From contig DHEF01000039.1 of assembly GCA_002399735.1 (NCBI GenBank), positions 281,235 to 310,641 on the forward strand: a stretch of DNA of 29,407 nt. The letters are read 5' to 3'. Shown here piece by piece: positions 1-7,507 of this stretch. The translations under genes and the position numbers were made by a program. This DNA is from Chitinophagaceae bacterium UBA4857 (GTDB lineage Bacteria > Bacteroidota > Bacteroidia > Chitinophagales > Chitinophagaceae). How positions within the stretch are numbered: position 1 is the stretch's first letter; each line of letters opens with the position of its first letter. Under the pieces are notes generated by a model that saw only the letters and a list, made by a program, of their open reading frames with translations, made no database searches and was not told the DNA's origin.

Positions 1-2
1 AT

Positions 3-49
3 CCGATAGGATCGGGATTTAATTTATTTCCTGTGGAAATGAATTAAAT
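3..49. other. Two inverted repeats at the window edge
   Basis: CCGAT at 3-7 pairs with ATCGG at 11-15. A second, longer hairpin has 15-nt arms at 17-31 and 35-49 with one G/T-type mismatch and a 3-nt loop. The context to the left is outside the window, so this could be the tail of a terminator of an upstream gene or part of the adjacent dispersed repeat. The rest of 1-386 holds the repeat at 52-118 and AT-rich leader DNA; I see no other gene. Confidence 0.45.
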
Positions 50-51
50 AC

Positions 52-118
52 TCACACTTGTGCTGCATATCGCTAATCAGCAGGGGAGTCAGAAAAGTCC
101 GTAAGTCGGAAAGATGAC
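52..118 (+). repeat. Dispersed intergenic repeat, member A (right half)
   Basis: The stretch CTTGTGCTGC followed by ATATCGCTAATCAGCAG and a GGAAAGA tract matches the right half of the element at 14343-14440 almost base for base. Partial relatives lie at 6502-6557, 23695-23752 and, inverted, 29308-29368. It contains no open reading frame and always lies between genes. Confidence 0.65.
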
Positions 119-386
119 AATAACAATGATATTGAGGTGTTTACTGAACCTATTTAAAAGTACTCCCCCAAAAAACCATAAATCTTAAACTTTAAACATT
201 GAACTTTTTGAACCTTTAGAACCTCTTGAACTTATTCAACGGATGCAACTTCTTAAACCTTTATTAAAATCCCACGTACCTGAACAATTAAATGATAAAT
301 GGCGTTATAAACCCTTATAACTATTGTATTTTTACCCTGTATTTTATATTAAGCCCTACAGTTTGTACTAAATACTATTACCTATT

Positions 387-638
387 ATGCTAAAAGTTTT
401 ATTATACGCCTTACTTGCCTGGTTTTTATACAACTTAATTTTTAAGTTTATTATCCCAATTTATCGTGCATCCCGCACCATGAAAAAACAATTTGCCCAA
501 ATGCAGCAACAATTTCAGCAACAGCAGGATTCGCATCAAAGCGTTAACCAGGGCGGGTTTACGCAACAAAACACTGCAAGAAATACTCCTCCTAAAAAAC
601 ATTCTGACGATTATATAGAATTTGAGGAGATTAAATAA
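387..638 (+). CDS. Small membrane-anchored protein, DUF4834-like
   Basis: An 83-residue protein with one N-terminal hydrophobic segment (about residues 3-25), then a basic stretch (RASRTMKKQ), a Gln-rich linker (about 36-57), and an acidic tail ending DDYIEFEEIK. This layout and the terminal Y-E-EI pattern match the Bacteroidota family DUF4834, whose members are about 80-110 residues and of unknown function. The protein is predicted to sit in the inner membrane with its polar tail in the cytoplasm. A TACAGTTTG box at 357-365 could be its -7 element. It is a single-gene unit just upstream of a tRNA. The family assignment is from the tail motif and layout only. Confidence 0.75.
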   Translation: MLKVLLYALLAWFLYNLIFKFIIPIYRASRTMKKQFAQMQQQFQQQQDSHQSVNQGGFTQQNTARNTPPKKHSDDYIEFEEIK

Positions 639-693
639 GGCTATTTAACTCAGATTATATATTTTTGCGGCCGCACAGCGCAGTTGCACTGTA

Positions 694-770
694 GGACCCT
701 TAGCTCAGACGGTTAGAGCATCTGACTCATAATCAGAGGGTCGCTGGTTCGATCCCAGCAGGGTCCACCA
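694..770 (+). tRNA. tRNA with CAU anticodon (elongator Met or Ile2)
   Basis: A complete 77-nt cloverleaf. The acceptor stem GGACCCT (694-700) pairs with AGGGTCC (760-766), and CCA is encoded at 768-770. The anticodon arm has stem TCTGA/TCAGA and loop CTCATAA, and the T arm carries GGTTCGATCC. CAU is shared by elongator Met and by Ile2, in which C34 is modified to lysidine. The acceptor stem and the TTAGC D-arm start resemble E. coli Ile2 (GGCCCCU...) more than E. coli elongator Met, so Ile2 is a serious option. It is not initiator Met, because the first pair is G-C. Confidence 0.95.
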
Positions 771-778
771 TAAAAAAC

Positions 779-802
779 GCCCCGGAAAACGGGGCTTTTT
801 TA
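779..802 (+). terminator. Rho-independent terminator of the tRNA
   Basis: GCCCCG (779-784), loop GAAAA, CGGGGC (790-795), followed by six T. It lies 9 nt after the tRNA CCA end. Confidence 0.9.
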
Positions 803-908
803 TAAGGTTAATAGCGGCAAAACCTTCGTTATTTAGTGTATTTATTCAAAATGGTATACAATTTAGCGTAAAAAGACGGGTTTAACCTTTTATTAACCGC
901 ATTGAAAA

Positions 909-916
909 TACATTTG
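909..916 (+). promoter_or_regulatory. Bacteroidota -7 box (TACATTTG)
   Basis: An exact TAnnTTTG match 17 nt upstream of the ATG at 934, giving a short leader. No convincing -33 TTTG is seen at the usual distance. Confidence 0.5.
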
Positions 917-933
917 TCCATTACTACACATTT

Positions 934-1656
934 ATGAAAAAAATATTCTTAATTGCGCTTGGTGCTTTCTTTTTCTCAGCCGTATCGGCTCAGGACTCCA
1001 CTACTACTAAAGACGGAATTTTAAAAAAAGCCGGTAAAGCTAATGACCACTTAATGTTACAGTTTGGTTACACCGGTTGGTCTGGCATACCTGATACCAT
1101 CAGTACAAAAGGCTTTTCCCGTACTTTTAATGCTTATTTTATGATGGATTTTCCATTTAAATCGGCAAAAAAGTTTAGCGCAGCTATTGGTGTGGGTGTA
1201 GCTTACGACAATATATACTTTGATAAAACTTTTGTTGATATAAAGGGAACTACCGAAAACCTGCGTTTTATTAACCAGGCTGATACCAACAATTTTAAAA
1301 AACATAAAGTAGGCACTATCTACTTAGAGGCGCCAATCGAGTTACGTTTTGTGGCTGATCCTGACAACAGCGATCGTAGCTGGAAAGCGGCCATTGGTGT
1401 TAAGGGTGGTTGGATGGCTAAAGCTTTTACACGTAGCCGCACTTTACAAACAAGAGCAGGTGGTGTAATTAACGATTATACCGTAAAAGAAATGCAAAAG
1501 CGTTATTTTAACAACACACGCATTGCGGCAACTGCAAGAGTAGGTTGGGGGCATTTTTCTCTTTTTGGTTCTTTCCAGTTAACTAATCTGTTTAAAGATG
1601 GGGTGGCTCCGGAAATTCGTCCTTATACAGTTGGTTTAACGTTAAGCGGTTTATAA
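934..1656 (+). CDS. Outer-membrane beta-barrel protein
   Basis: A 240-residue protein. Residues 1-19 form a typical signal peptide (MKKIFLIALGAFFFSAVSA, then Q). The mature part is built of alternating amphipathic strands, with aromatic-rich segments such as LMLQFGYTGW, FNAYFMMDF, AIGVGVAYDN, and a closing YTVGLTLSGL ending in a hydrophobic residue. This fits the 8-10-strand OMP_b-brl class of small porin-like or PorT-like barrels common in Bacteroidota. No enzymatic motif is seen. It is monocistronic, with its own -7 box and terminator. The exact function is unknown; it may be structural or a transport barrel. Barrel prediction is by inspection only. Confidence 0.8.
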   Translation: MKKIFLIALGAFFFSAVSAQDSTTTKDGILKKAGKANDHLMLQFGYTGWSGIPDTISTKGFSRTFNAYFMMDFPFKSAKKFSAAIGVGVAYDNIYFDKTFVDIKGTTENLRFINQADTNNFKKHKVGTIYLEAPIELRFVADPDNSDRSWKAAIGVKGGWMAKAFTRSRTLQTRAGGVINDYTVKEMQKRYFNNTRIAATARVGWGHFSLFGSFQLTNLFKDGVAPEIRPYTVGLTLSGL

Positions 1657-1678
1657 ACGGCTCAATATATAAATTATT

Positions 1679-1704
1679 AACCCGCATAGTTGCGGGTTTT
1701 TTTA
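1679..1704 (+). terminator. Rho-independent terminator
   Basis: CCCGCA (1681-1686), loop TAGT, TGCGGG (1691-1696), then seven T. It lies 24 nt after the barrel-protein stop. Confidence 0.88.
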
Positions 1705-1951
1705 TGGCCAATACTAGCCTAATATAGTCCACTATAACGGTATAGAATTGACTATCAGTTGAAAATAAAGTAAAAGAAATGAATATGTAAATATGATAAA
1801 AAATCGTGGTTCAAAAAAAGTAGAAAGAAGGGATGACAATGGTCAATAATTTACTATTTTCATTCCTGCGCCAGTGAAACACCAGATTTAAAACAAAGGA
1901 AAAACAACGAAGTATATATTATATTTTTCTGTTTTTTGAAAATTGGATGCT

Positions 1952-2662
1952 ATGAAAGATAACAATTTACCTTCCTGCTTAATTGTTGATGATAATAAAG
2001 TTGCCCGCCTGATGTTAAGGCAGTTACTGGAAAAATCCCAAACAGTAAACATTATTGGTGAATACGAAGATGCCATTAGTGCGAAAAAAGCTTTGGAAAA
2101 TACAGCGGTGGATATGTTGTTTCTGGATGTAGAAATGCCCGGAATGACAGGTTTGGAATTACTAAAACTATTACCCGTAAAACCACTTACTATACTCACC
2201 ACAGCAAAACAAGGTTATGCTGTTGAAGCTTTTGAAATGAATGTGGTTGATTATCTGGTAAAGCCATTTACTATGGGCCGTCTTTTATTAGCGGTGGAAA
2301 GAGCGGTAGAGTTATTAAAAAGTGAGGATACGCAGTTAGGCCAGGTGTCAACTGACTTTATGTTTATTAAAGAAAGTAAAGTAATACGCAAACTTAACTT
2401 AAGCGATATTTTGTGGATGGAAGCCAAAGGGGATTATGTAAAAGTACATGTACAGGGCAAAAGCCATATTATACACTCCAGTTTACGTGCTTTGGAAGAT
2501 CGTCTGCCGGCACAACAATTCATAAGGGTACATCGCAGTTATATTATAGCGTTTAATAAAATAGATTATATTGAAGATATGGTTGTTCATATACATGATG
2601 CGGCCATACCTGTATCTGACAGTTACAGGGAGCAGTTACTTACCAAGCTCAACCTTTTGTAA
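1952..2662 (+). CDS. LytTR-family response regulator
   Basis: A DNA-binding response regulator of 236 residues, counted from ATG 1952. A TTG at 1943 would add three residues but is less likely. The receiver domain (about 8-120) has the acidic pair D13/D14, phospho-acceptor D59 in LFLDVEMPG, a Thr in ILTTAK and Lys in LVKPF. The C-terminal LytTR domain (about 136-236) shows the family features: FIKESKVIRKLNLSDILWMEA, a D-Y-V-K-V-H stretch, LRALEDRLP and FIRVHRSYI. LytTR domains bind tandem direct repeats about two helical turns apart and act as activators. The gene is followed by a hybrid kinase 21 nt downstream and is its presumed partner. I did not find the 21-bp CGAA repeat of the downstream ncRNA promoters in front of this gene. 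Confidence 0.93.
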   Translation: MKDNNLPSCLIVDDNKVARLMLRQLLEKSQTVNIIGEYEDAISAKKALENTAVDMLFLDVEMPGMTGLELLKLLPVKPLTILTTAKQGYAVEAFEMNVVDYLVKPFTMGRLLLAVERAVELLKSEDTQLGQVSTDFMFIKESKVIRKLNLSDILWMEAKGDYVKVHVQGKSHIIHSSLRALEDRLPAQQFIRVHRSYIIAFNKIDYIEDMVVHIHDAAIPVSDSYREQLLTKLNLL

Positions 2663-2676
2663 AAGGTTGTATTTTT
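2650..2676 (+). terminator. Attenuator-like hairpin between regulator and kinase
   Basis: CAACCTTTT (2650-2658) and AAAAGGTTG (2661-2669) form a perfect 9-bp inverted repeat overlapping the regulator stop codon. It is followed by TATTTTTA and ends just before the kinase ATG at 2684. It could be a weak terminator, an mRNA 3'-end protector or a hairpin masking kinase translation, setting regulator:kinase ratio. The structure is visible; the role is inferred. Confidence 0.5.
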
Positions 2677-2683
2677 ATCATTC

Positions 2684-4870
2684 ATGAAACGGTTTTTTAA
2701 ACTTTTTTTTCCCATTGTAATACTGGCATTGGCACTCATGGTGCTGATTTTTATTACCCAATTGTTTACCAATCAGGCTAACAGAGCTTTAAGGCAGGGT
2801 AATTTAAAAGCTGTGGAAACCTTTCGTATTAATAATCGGATTACCGAGCTGGCAAACCTGGCCTTTGACCTGGAAAAAAAACTTAGTTCGCATAACCTTA
2901 CAATAGATAGCTCACGTTTTAATAAACTAAATGACTCGTTAACCATACTTGGTTACAATAGTAGTGCATTGGCAAAAGCTGCCGCTACACCGGAAACAAA
3001 AGTGTTTTTAACCAACATGAACACTTTTATTGATAAGCAGGTCGAAATGTCTATCTCTATACTTACACAAAGTTTACAAAATAACCGTTTGGGCAGCCGG
3101 CGTGTGTTGATTGACTCCTTACGGAAAATGCAGTTAAGCGATGATATTTATGTCAATTGTTTGGAAGTGCAAAAGAGGCTGGATAGTGAATTGGAAAATA
3201 CATTGAGAGATAATAATGCACAAGCCAGTAATTTGTCGTTATTCAACAGGTTATTAGCCATTGCCGCTATTATTGCTATTTTGATTATGACAACAATTAT
3301 TATTCGTCGTCATGCCAAACAACTCCAGCTTATCAGCGACCTGAAAGCGGCACAGCGGGCCGCCTTACGTTCAACAGAAGTGAAAGATCAGTTTTTGGCT
3401 AATATGAGCCATGAATTGCGTACACCATTAAATGCTTTAATTGGATTTGGGCGTTTATTATCGCAAACACCTTTAGATGAAACACAAAAACAATATGCCA
3501 ACGTAATCGGCTCTTCCAGTAATAATTTATTGAACATTGTAAATGATGTATTGGACTTCTCTAAAATTGAAGCAGGCAAATTACGTATAGAAAAAAGGGT
3601 GTTTAACATCAAGCAATTATTACAGGATGTTGCCCTGATGTTTTCAGCATCATTTAAAGAAAAAGGAATTATTTACCGTAGTAATATTGATGGCAAGATC
3701 CCCGAATTTTTAAAGACGGATGCTGAAAGACTGAAACAAATACTTATTAATCTTATTGGCAACGCCCTAAAGTTTACCGATAAAGGTTCAGTAACACTGG
3801 ATGTAAGTATTATCTGGGATAACGATACAGAACGGCTAATGAAACTTGGTTTTAGTATTAAGGATACCGGTAGTGGTATTCCGGCCGATAAAACGGAATC
3901 TATTTTTAAGCGATTTGAGCAGTTAGAGCATGCCACAACCCGCCAGCACGGCGGTACGGGGTTGGGTTTGACCATCGTAAAAAGTTTGGTTGGTTTATTG
4001 GGCGGCAACGTATCAGTTTATAGCGAAATGGGTAAAGGATCCGTATTCACCTTCTCTATTTTAACCGATAAGTTAACAACCGAAGAACAACACAACTTAA
4101 ACGACAAGCTGGATAGTAAATCTTTTGAATTATTGGCAGATCTGTCTGCTTACAAAATACTTGCGGTAGAAGATAACAAAACAAACCAATTATTACTAAG
4201 TCATATATTAAGAAAGTATAATACTAATGTGCTCTATGCAGATAATGGGGAGCAGGCTTTGCAGGAATTACAAAATGAAACTTTTGACTTGGTATTAATG
4301 GATATACAAATGCCGGTAATGGATGGCTATGTAGCTATTAAACATATACGTAATGATATGTTGTCGCAGTTACCTGTTATTGCAATGACTGCATATGTTT
4401 CTGCCGATGAAAAAAACAAATGTTTGGAAAGCGGTTTTAATGGTTACCTGGCTAAACCTTTAGAGGAGTTTACATTAGTAAAAGAAATACAAAAATACCT
4501 GCAACCGGAAACCGCAGAAAATCGATCAGAAGCCATAGTTACCGAGGAGGATTATTTTCTTAACCTTGTTGGTGGCGATATGGAAACGGCAAAAACTTTC
4601 ATCAATGAAATGTTAACCCAATGGGAGGTTGATAAAAAAACAATTGAGATGATTTATAAAGAAAAAGAACTGCATTTATTAAAACCCGTTTTGCACAGTT
4701 TAAGATCAACTTTTTCACCCTTAGGCGCATCACATCCTATTTATAACGCTATATCAAATATTGATAAGCATTTTGTTAGTGGAAACCTGGACGCAAGCAC
4801 TATAAAAACCTTTATAAGAACAATTGACGGGTACGGTAAAGACCTAATAAAAGCCTATCTTCGTAATTGA
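2684..4870 (+). CDS. Hybrid sensor histidine kinase (HisKA-HATPase-REC-HPt)
   Basis: A 728-residue inner-membrane sensor kinase. TM1 is at about 8-28, followed by an extracytoplasmic, mostly helical sensor region (about 30-185) with no recognised ligand motif, then TM2 at about 188-208. The dimerisation domain carries H243 in MSHELRTPLN. The ATPase domain has an N box (LINLIGNALKF), G1 (DTGSGIP) and G2 (GGTGLGL). The receiver has D540 in LVLMDIQMPVMDG. A C-terminal HPt-like domain has H671 in LHSLRSTFSPLGA. Together these give an intramolecular phosphorelay H243-D540-H671, with the upstream LytTR regulator (D59) as the natural output. It is 15-32 nt upstream of the next gene, depending on that gene's start, and is probably co-transcribed with it. 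What it senses is unknown. Confidence 0.93.
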   Translation: MKRFFKLFFPIVILALALMVLIFITQLFTNQANRALRQGNLKAVETFRINNRITELANLAFDLEKKLSSHNLTIDSSRFNKLNDSLTILGYNSSALAKAAATPETKVFLTNMNTFIDKQVEMSISILTQSLQNNRLGSRRVLIDSLRKMQLSDDIYVNCLEVQKRLDSELENTLRDNNAQASNLSLFNRLLAIAAIIAILIMTTIIIRRHAKQLQLISDLKAAQRAALRSTEVKDQFLANMSHELRTPLNALIGFGRLLSQTPLDETQKQYANVIGSSSNNLLNIVNDVLDFSKIEAGKLRIEKRVFNIKQLLQDVALMFSASFKEKGIIYRSNIDGKIPEFLKTDAERLKQILINLIGNALKFTDKGSVTLDVSIIWDNDTERLMKLGFSIKDTGSGIPADKTESIFKRFEQLEHATTRQHGGTGLGLTIVKSLVGLLGGNVSVYSEMGKGSVFTFSILTDKLTTEEQHNLNDKLDSKSFELLADLSAYKILAVEDNKTNQLLLSHILRKYNTNVLYADNGEQALQELQNETFDLVLMDIQMPVMDGYVAIKHIRNDMLSQLPVIAMTAYVSADEKNKCLESGFNGYLAKPLEEFTLVKEIQKYLQPETAENRSEAIVTEEDYFLNLVGGDMETAKTFINEMLTQWEVDKKTIEMIYKEKELHLLKPVLHSLRSTFSPLGASHPIYNAISNIDKHFVSGNLDASTIKTFIRTIDGYGKDLIKAYLRN

Positions 4871-4902
4871 TCCGCTAAACCGAATTGATACATTTTTACG
4901 AA

Positions 4903-5328
4903 ATGAGAAAAAAAAGCACTAGAACATTAATCCCAGATAAGTCGTCCGGCTATTTTCCGGCACTTATTATACTGTGGACAGGTGCTTTTATTATTTTCCT
5001 CATAATGATTGCCATATGGTATAAAGAAGGCAACAATATTATTTCCCTTAACGTACAACAAAGAGCCAATAATAATCAACTTACACATGGCGATGAAAAT
5101 GGTACTTCAGTTGATATGATATTGTTTTCTGCTAATGACCTGAGTCTTACCGGACGTAAAGAACTTATTAATACACTATTAACAAATAATAGTGAGTATG
5201 ATACCGTAAGTTCCAACACCTTTGCCGGCAGAGATAAAATTTATAAAAAACTATACGAACAAAGGGTTAAAACAACCAATCAAAGCCGCACTGGTGTTGG
5301 TGGTATCGATATTCGCCCTGTTCCCTGA
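4903..5328 (+). CDS. Hypothetical single-TM protein of the LytTR locus
   Basis: A 141-residue protein from ATG 4903. A TTG at 4885 would add six residues and is less attractive. There is a short basic N-terminus (MRKKSTRT), one strong TM helix at about 18-40 (FPALIILWTGAFIIFLIMIA), then a polar, Asn-rich region outside the cytoplasm ending GGIDIRPVP. No known domain is recognised. It sits between the hybrid kinase and the OmpA-like lipoprotein in one direction, so a role in signalling or envelope sensing together with them is an inference from position. Its leader contains CTAAACCG at 4875-4882, complementary to the conserved 5' segment of the four ncRNAs downstream. Confidence 0.7.
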   Translation: MRKKSTRTLIPDKSSGYFPALIILWTGAFIIFLIMIAIWYKEGNNIISLNVQQRANNNQLTHGDENGTSVDMILFSANDLSLTGRKELINTLLTNNSEYDTVSSNTFAGRDKIYKKLYEQRVKTTNQSRTGVGGIDIRPVP

Positions 5329-5387
5329 TAAAGTCCCATTCCGCTGAAAACCGTATTCAAAATCTAAACCATTTTTAAAAAGAAGGT

Positions 5388-6293
5388 ATGGCTAAATGTA
5401 TATGGTCAATTATCTGTTTACTTGTATTGGTATCTTGTGGAACCCAAAAACGGATGACAGCTGCACAAAAAACTATTGATGTTTACAACCAGAATAAAAA
5501 GGACGAACTGGCCCGGTTAGACAGTCTTAAACAAGTTATTGAACTAAAAGAAAAAAAAGGAAACTTAGACGATACGCTTACCAAGCAGTCCGATATTTTA
5601 ATTAAAAAATTAATTGATGACATTGAGTCTGAGGTTAAAGAAGCTGAATATATAGCCCAGGCATTAACCGATAAAAAAGGGTTTAGAAAAGCTTACAAAA
5701 CGGAAATTCAATCCCGGTTAATTGAGTTGGACACGTTTAACAACCGAAGCGGTAAAAGAGAATTGGTGTATGAAATGCTTACAGATGGCGTTAATATTGC
5801 CAACTACAATCTCTTTAACCTGGCTGCCTTTTTCGATCCAGGTGTTTATCGCGTAGCACCCGAAAACATGGACAAGGTGCAAAGTTTATTTAGCCCGGTT
5901 ATAGATTCTATTGCAGCCTTCTCCAATAAGTATAAAAATATTCCGCATAAAGCAGTTATTGTTTTACTTGGCTTTGCCGATGGACAAAGTATTCCTGAAG
6001 CAACAACTTTGTACAAATCGCTGGTAGAAATTATTAAAAACCCAACGCCAACGCAACAGGAGTTAAACAAACAGCTATCCGAGTTTCGGGCAAAAGAGTT
6101 ACTAAGAAATTTAAAGTTTTTAATGACACAGAATGCAGGTCGGTTCAATAACTACAACAAACTTAAAATTGGATATGTAGCAAGTGGCAGAGGAGAGGAG
6201 TTTCCATTTGCACATATTAACGATTACAGATCGGATGATGATCGCAGACGTATTGTATTGTGTTACTGGCTCATTCTTCCCGATATAAAATAA
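5388..6293 (+). CDS. OmpA-like lipoprotein with coiled-coil stalk
   Basis: A 301-residue protein. The lipobox LLVLVSC gives acylated C17. A charged helical stretch (about 22-100, KKDELARLDSLKQVIELKEKK and beyond) is likely a coiled coil. The C-terminal part (about 160-300) resembles an OmpA-type domain: VIVLLGFADGQ, an LS-E-RA-ELL-NL helix, KIGYVASGRGEEFP and DDDRRRIVLCYWLI. Such domains usually hold peptidoglycan. It is probably an outer-membrane lipoprotein linking to the wall. It is the last protein gene before the ncRNA array. Its leader holds TCTAAACC (5363-5370), complementary to the ncRNA 5' segment, 17 nt before the ATG. The domain call is moderate because the canonical NxxLSxxRA motif is degenerate. 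Confidence 0.78.
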   Translation: MAKCIWSIICLLVLVSCGTQKRMTAAQKTIDVYNQNKKDELARLDSLKQVIELKEKKGNLDDTLTKQSDILIKKLIDDIESEVKEAEYIAQALTDKKGFRKAYKTEIQSRLIELDTFNNRSGKRELVYEMLTDGVNIANYNLFNLAAFFDPGVYRVAPENMDKVQSLFSPVIDSIAAFSNKYKNIPHKAVIVLLGFADGQSIPEATTLYKSLVEIIKNPTPTQQELNKQLSEFRAKELLRNLKFLMTQNAGRFNNYNKLKIGYVASGRGEEFPFAHINDYRSDDDRRRIVLCYWLILPDIK

Positions 6294-6324
6294 TTAACTT
6301 TTACCGATTAAAACAGACCACTAA

Positions 6325-6386
6325 TCGAAACATATTCATCAACTGTCGAAATGAAAAATAATAATACTGTTAGTTTACTTTCTTTG
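6325..6386 (+). promoter_or_regulatory. Promoter P1 of ncRNA copy 1 (21-bp direct repeat)
   Basis: TCGAA at 6325-6329 and again at 6346-6350, a 21-bp step. A TTTG (-7) box at 6383-6386 lies 37 bp after the second box. There is no TTG-type -33 element at the usual position. It starts only 32 bp after the lipoprotein stop and lacks the TTGTGT palindrome seen in P2-P4. Confidence 0.75.
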
Positions 6387-6389
6387 TGA

Positions 6390-6454
6390 CGGTTTAGAGG
6401 GCTTTAAGTCTGGGCTAAGAAACTTGTCTAAGTATCCTGGCCCATTCTTTTTTT
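6390..6454 (+). ncRNA. Putative small RNA, tandem copy 1 of 4
   Basis: The predicted transcript is about 65 nt, starting 4 nt after the -7 box and ending in the T-run. The 5' part GACGGTTTAGAGGGCTTTAAG is shared by all copies (its first two bases fall around the start site). The 3' hairpin is TGGGCTA (6411-6417) with TGGCCCA (6438-6444), with one U-G wobble. An inner ACTT-GTCT-AAGT helix lies inside, and TTC plus seven T follows. There is no start codon inside and no conserved ORF. The start site is inferred from box spacing. Confidence 0.78.
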
Positions 6455-6501
6455 ATATAAGTGCCCAATTACTACAGCCTTTTCCTACGGCAGTATTTTT
6501 A

Positions 6502-6557
6502 TGTTACCGGCAGCAGTAATACTAGTCAGCTTTTGTTGCGTCGCACTCTTGTGCACC
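6502..6557 (+). repeat. Dispersed intergenic repeat, member B
   Basis: TGTTAC-N8-GTAATA followed by TTGCGTCGCACTCTTGTG, matching the left half of the element at 14343-14440. It is inserted between ncRNA copies 1 and 2. The rest of 6461-6730 shows no gene. Confidence 0.65.
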
Positions 6558-6733
6558 TGTAACTTTACTCAGCATTATGCAAGGTGTACCCTATTCATAG
6601 GCGGTACTGCAGTAATACTATGCAACTGCATACTCTCCGTTAACTAATAGTAAGGCAACAGTATTTCATTCTTTTGTTAGTGCTTTAGCCAACTCACTCT
6701 ACTACACGTAATACCAACAATGGTAAAAAAGTA

Positions 6734-6834
6734 TCGTGTATTTAGAACACAACTACAGTTTTCAAGTATTCATCGAATATTCTTACTCATTGGTCGAAAC
6801 AAAATAAAAACCTTACAAAAGCAGACCATCTTTG
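6734..6834 (+). promoter_or_regulatory. Promoter P2 of ncRNA copy 2
   Basis: The palindrome TCGTGT-N7-ACACAA lies at 6734-6752. TCGAA boxes lie at 6773-6777 and 6794-6798, a 21-bp step. The TTTG box is at 6831-6834, 37 bp after the second box. From GTGTA of the palindrome to the first CGAA is 38 bp, the same as in P3 and P4. No -33 box is seen, suggesting dependence on an activator at about -45 and -66. Confidence 0.8.
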
Positions 6835-6837
6835 TGA

Positions 6838-6902
6838 CGGTTTAGAGGGCTTTAAGTTTGGGCTAAGAAACTTGTCTAAGTATCCTAGCCCATTCTTTTT
6901 TT
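6838..6902 (+). ncRNA. Putative small RNA, tandem copy 2 of 4
   Basis: About 65 nt. It carries the same invariant 5' segment. The terminator hairpin is perfect here: TGGGCTA (6859-6865) with TAGCCCA (6886-6892), an inner ACTT/AAGT helix, then TTC and seven T. It differs from copy 3 at about four positions over the ~135 bp that include the promoter. A short ORF at 6872-7054 begins inside the hairpin and is not conserved, so it is not a gene. Confidence 0.8.
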
Positions 6903-7236
6903 ATATAGGTGCCCATGTTTACATCACTTACTACCACATCTTTTTATTACTCTTCTCTTACGCATTTACATACTTTCCAATTCACAGAATTTCTATGCTG
7001 ATTAGCGAACGGAATTACCGGAACAAGTTCGGGACGATGCATTTTGGCCAATAGAATTAATTCGATATTCCTTATTGGATTAGCCTCATTGATACTTCGC
7101 GTTGGTGCAGCAGAACGGCAAGTAAAGTTCAATCAGGGCTATACCGTTGATAACATAAAAATTTGATATCCCGTATTACACATTTTGTTTTGTTGGTAAA
7201 CATCAATCTTCTCCATAAAACTTTACTAAAAAAATA
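6903..7236. other. Gene-free spacer between ncRNA copies 2 and 3
   Basis: No credible coding sequence, RNA or mobile element is seen. Short ORFs of 60-61 codons exist on both strands but have no start context, no matching copy in the other spacers and no family resemblance. The first ~15 nt (TATATAGGTGCCCA) are still similar to the tail of copy 1, showing that the duplicated block extends slightly past the T-run. Confidence 0.5.
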
Positions 7237-7337
7237 TTGTGTATTTTTTACACAACTATTATTTTTCGGTATTCATCGAATATTCTTACTCATTGGTCGA
7301 AACAAAATAAAAACCATATAAAAGCATACCATCTTTG
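7237..7337 (+). promoter_or_regulatory. Promoter P3 of ncRNA copy 3
   Basis: Perfect palindrome TTGTGT-N7-ACACAA at 7237-7255. TCGAA boxes lie at 7276-7280 and 7297-7301, a 21-bp step. TTTG at 7334-7337 lies 37 bp on. The block from the boxes to the RNA is nearly identical to P2. Confidence 0.8.
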
Positions 7338-7340
7338 TGA

Positions 7341-7404
7341 CGGTTTAGAGGGCTTTAAGTCTGGGCTAAGAAACTTGTCTAAGTATCCTAGCCCATTCTT
7401 TTTT
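7341..7404 (+). ncRNA. Putative small RNA, tandem copy 3 of 4
   Basis: About 64 nt. Invariant 5' segment; perfect hairpin TGGGCTA (7362-7368) with TAGCCCA (7389-7395); inner ACTT/AAGT helix; TTC plus six T. Confidence 0.8.
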
Positions 7405-7507
7405 ATATAAGTCTGCATCACAATTTTCCTTCTGCTCAGTTGCATTGCTGTTAAAGTTTATTCCTTTCATCATCATCTAATTATATTATTAATTTTTATA
7501 ACAAGTA

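Noticed and set aside
1861..1951. Autoregulatory 21-bp direct repeat before the LytTR gene
   Set aside because: Checking the positions expected relative to the TTTG at 1935-1938 gave only GTGAAAC and GGAAAAA, which do not fit the CGAA boxes.
4903..6293. Zorya-like (ZorAB) or MotAB-type pair from TM protein plus OmpA-like protein
   Set aside because: The TM protein has one helix and no MotA/ZorA features, the OmpA-like protein is a lipoprotein without a TM helix, and no nuclease or helicase partner is present.
6872..7132. Short ORFs on both strands (60 and 61 codons) after ncRNA copy 2
   Set aside because: One starts inside the ncRNA hairpin; neither has a counterpart in the other spacers, start context or recognisable motif.
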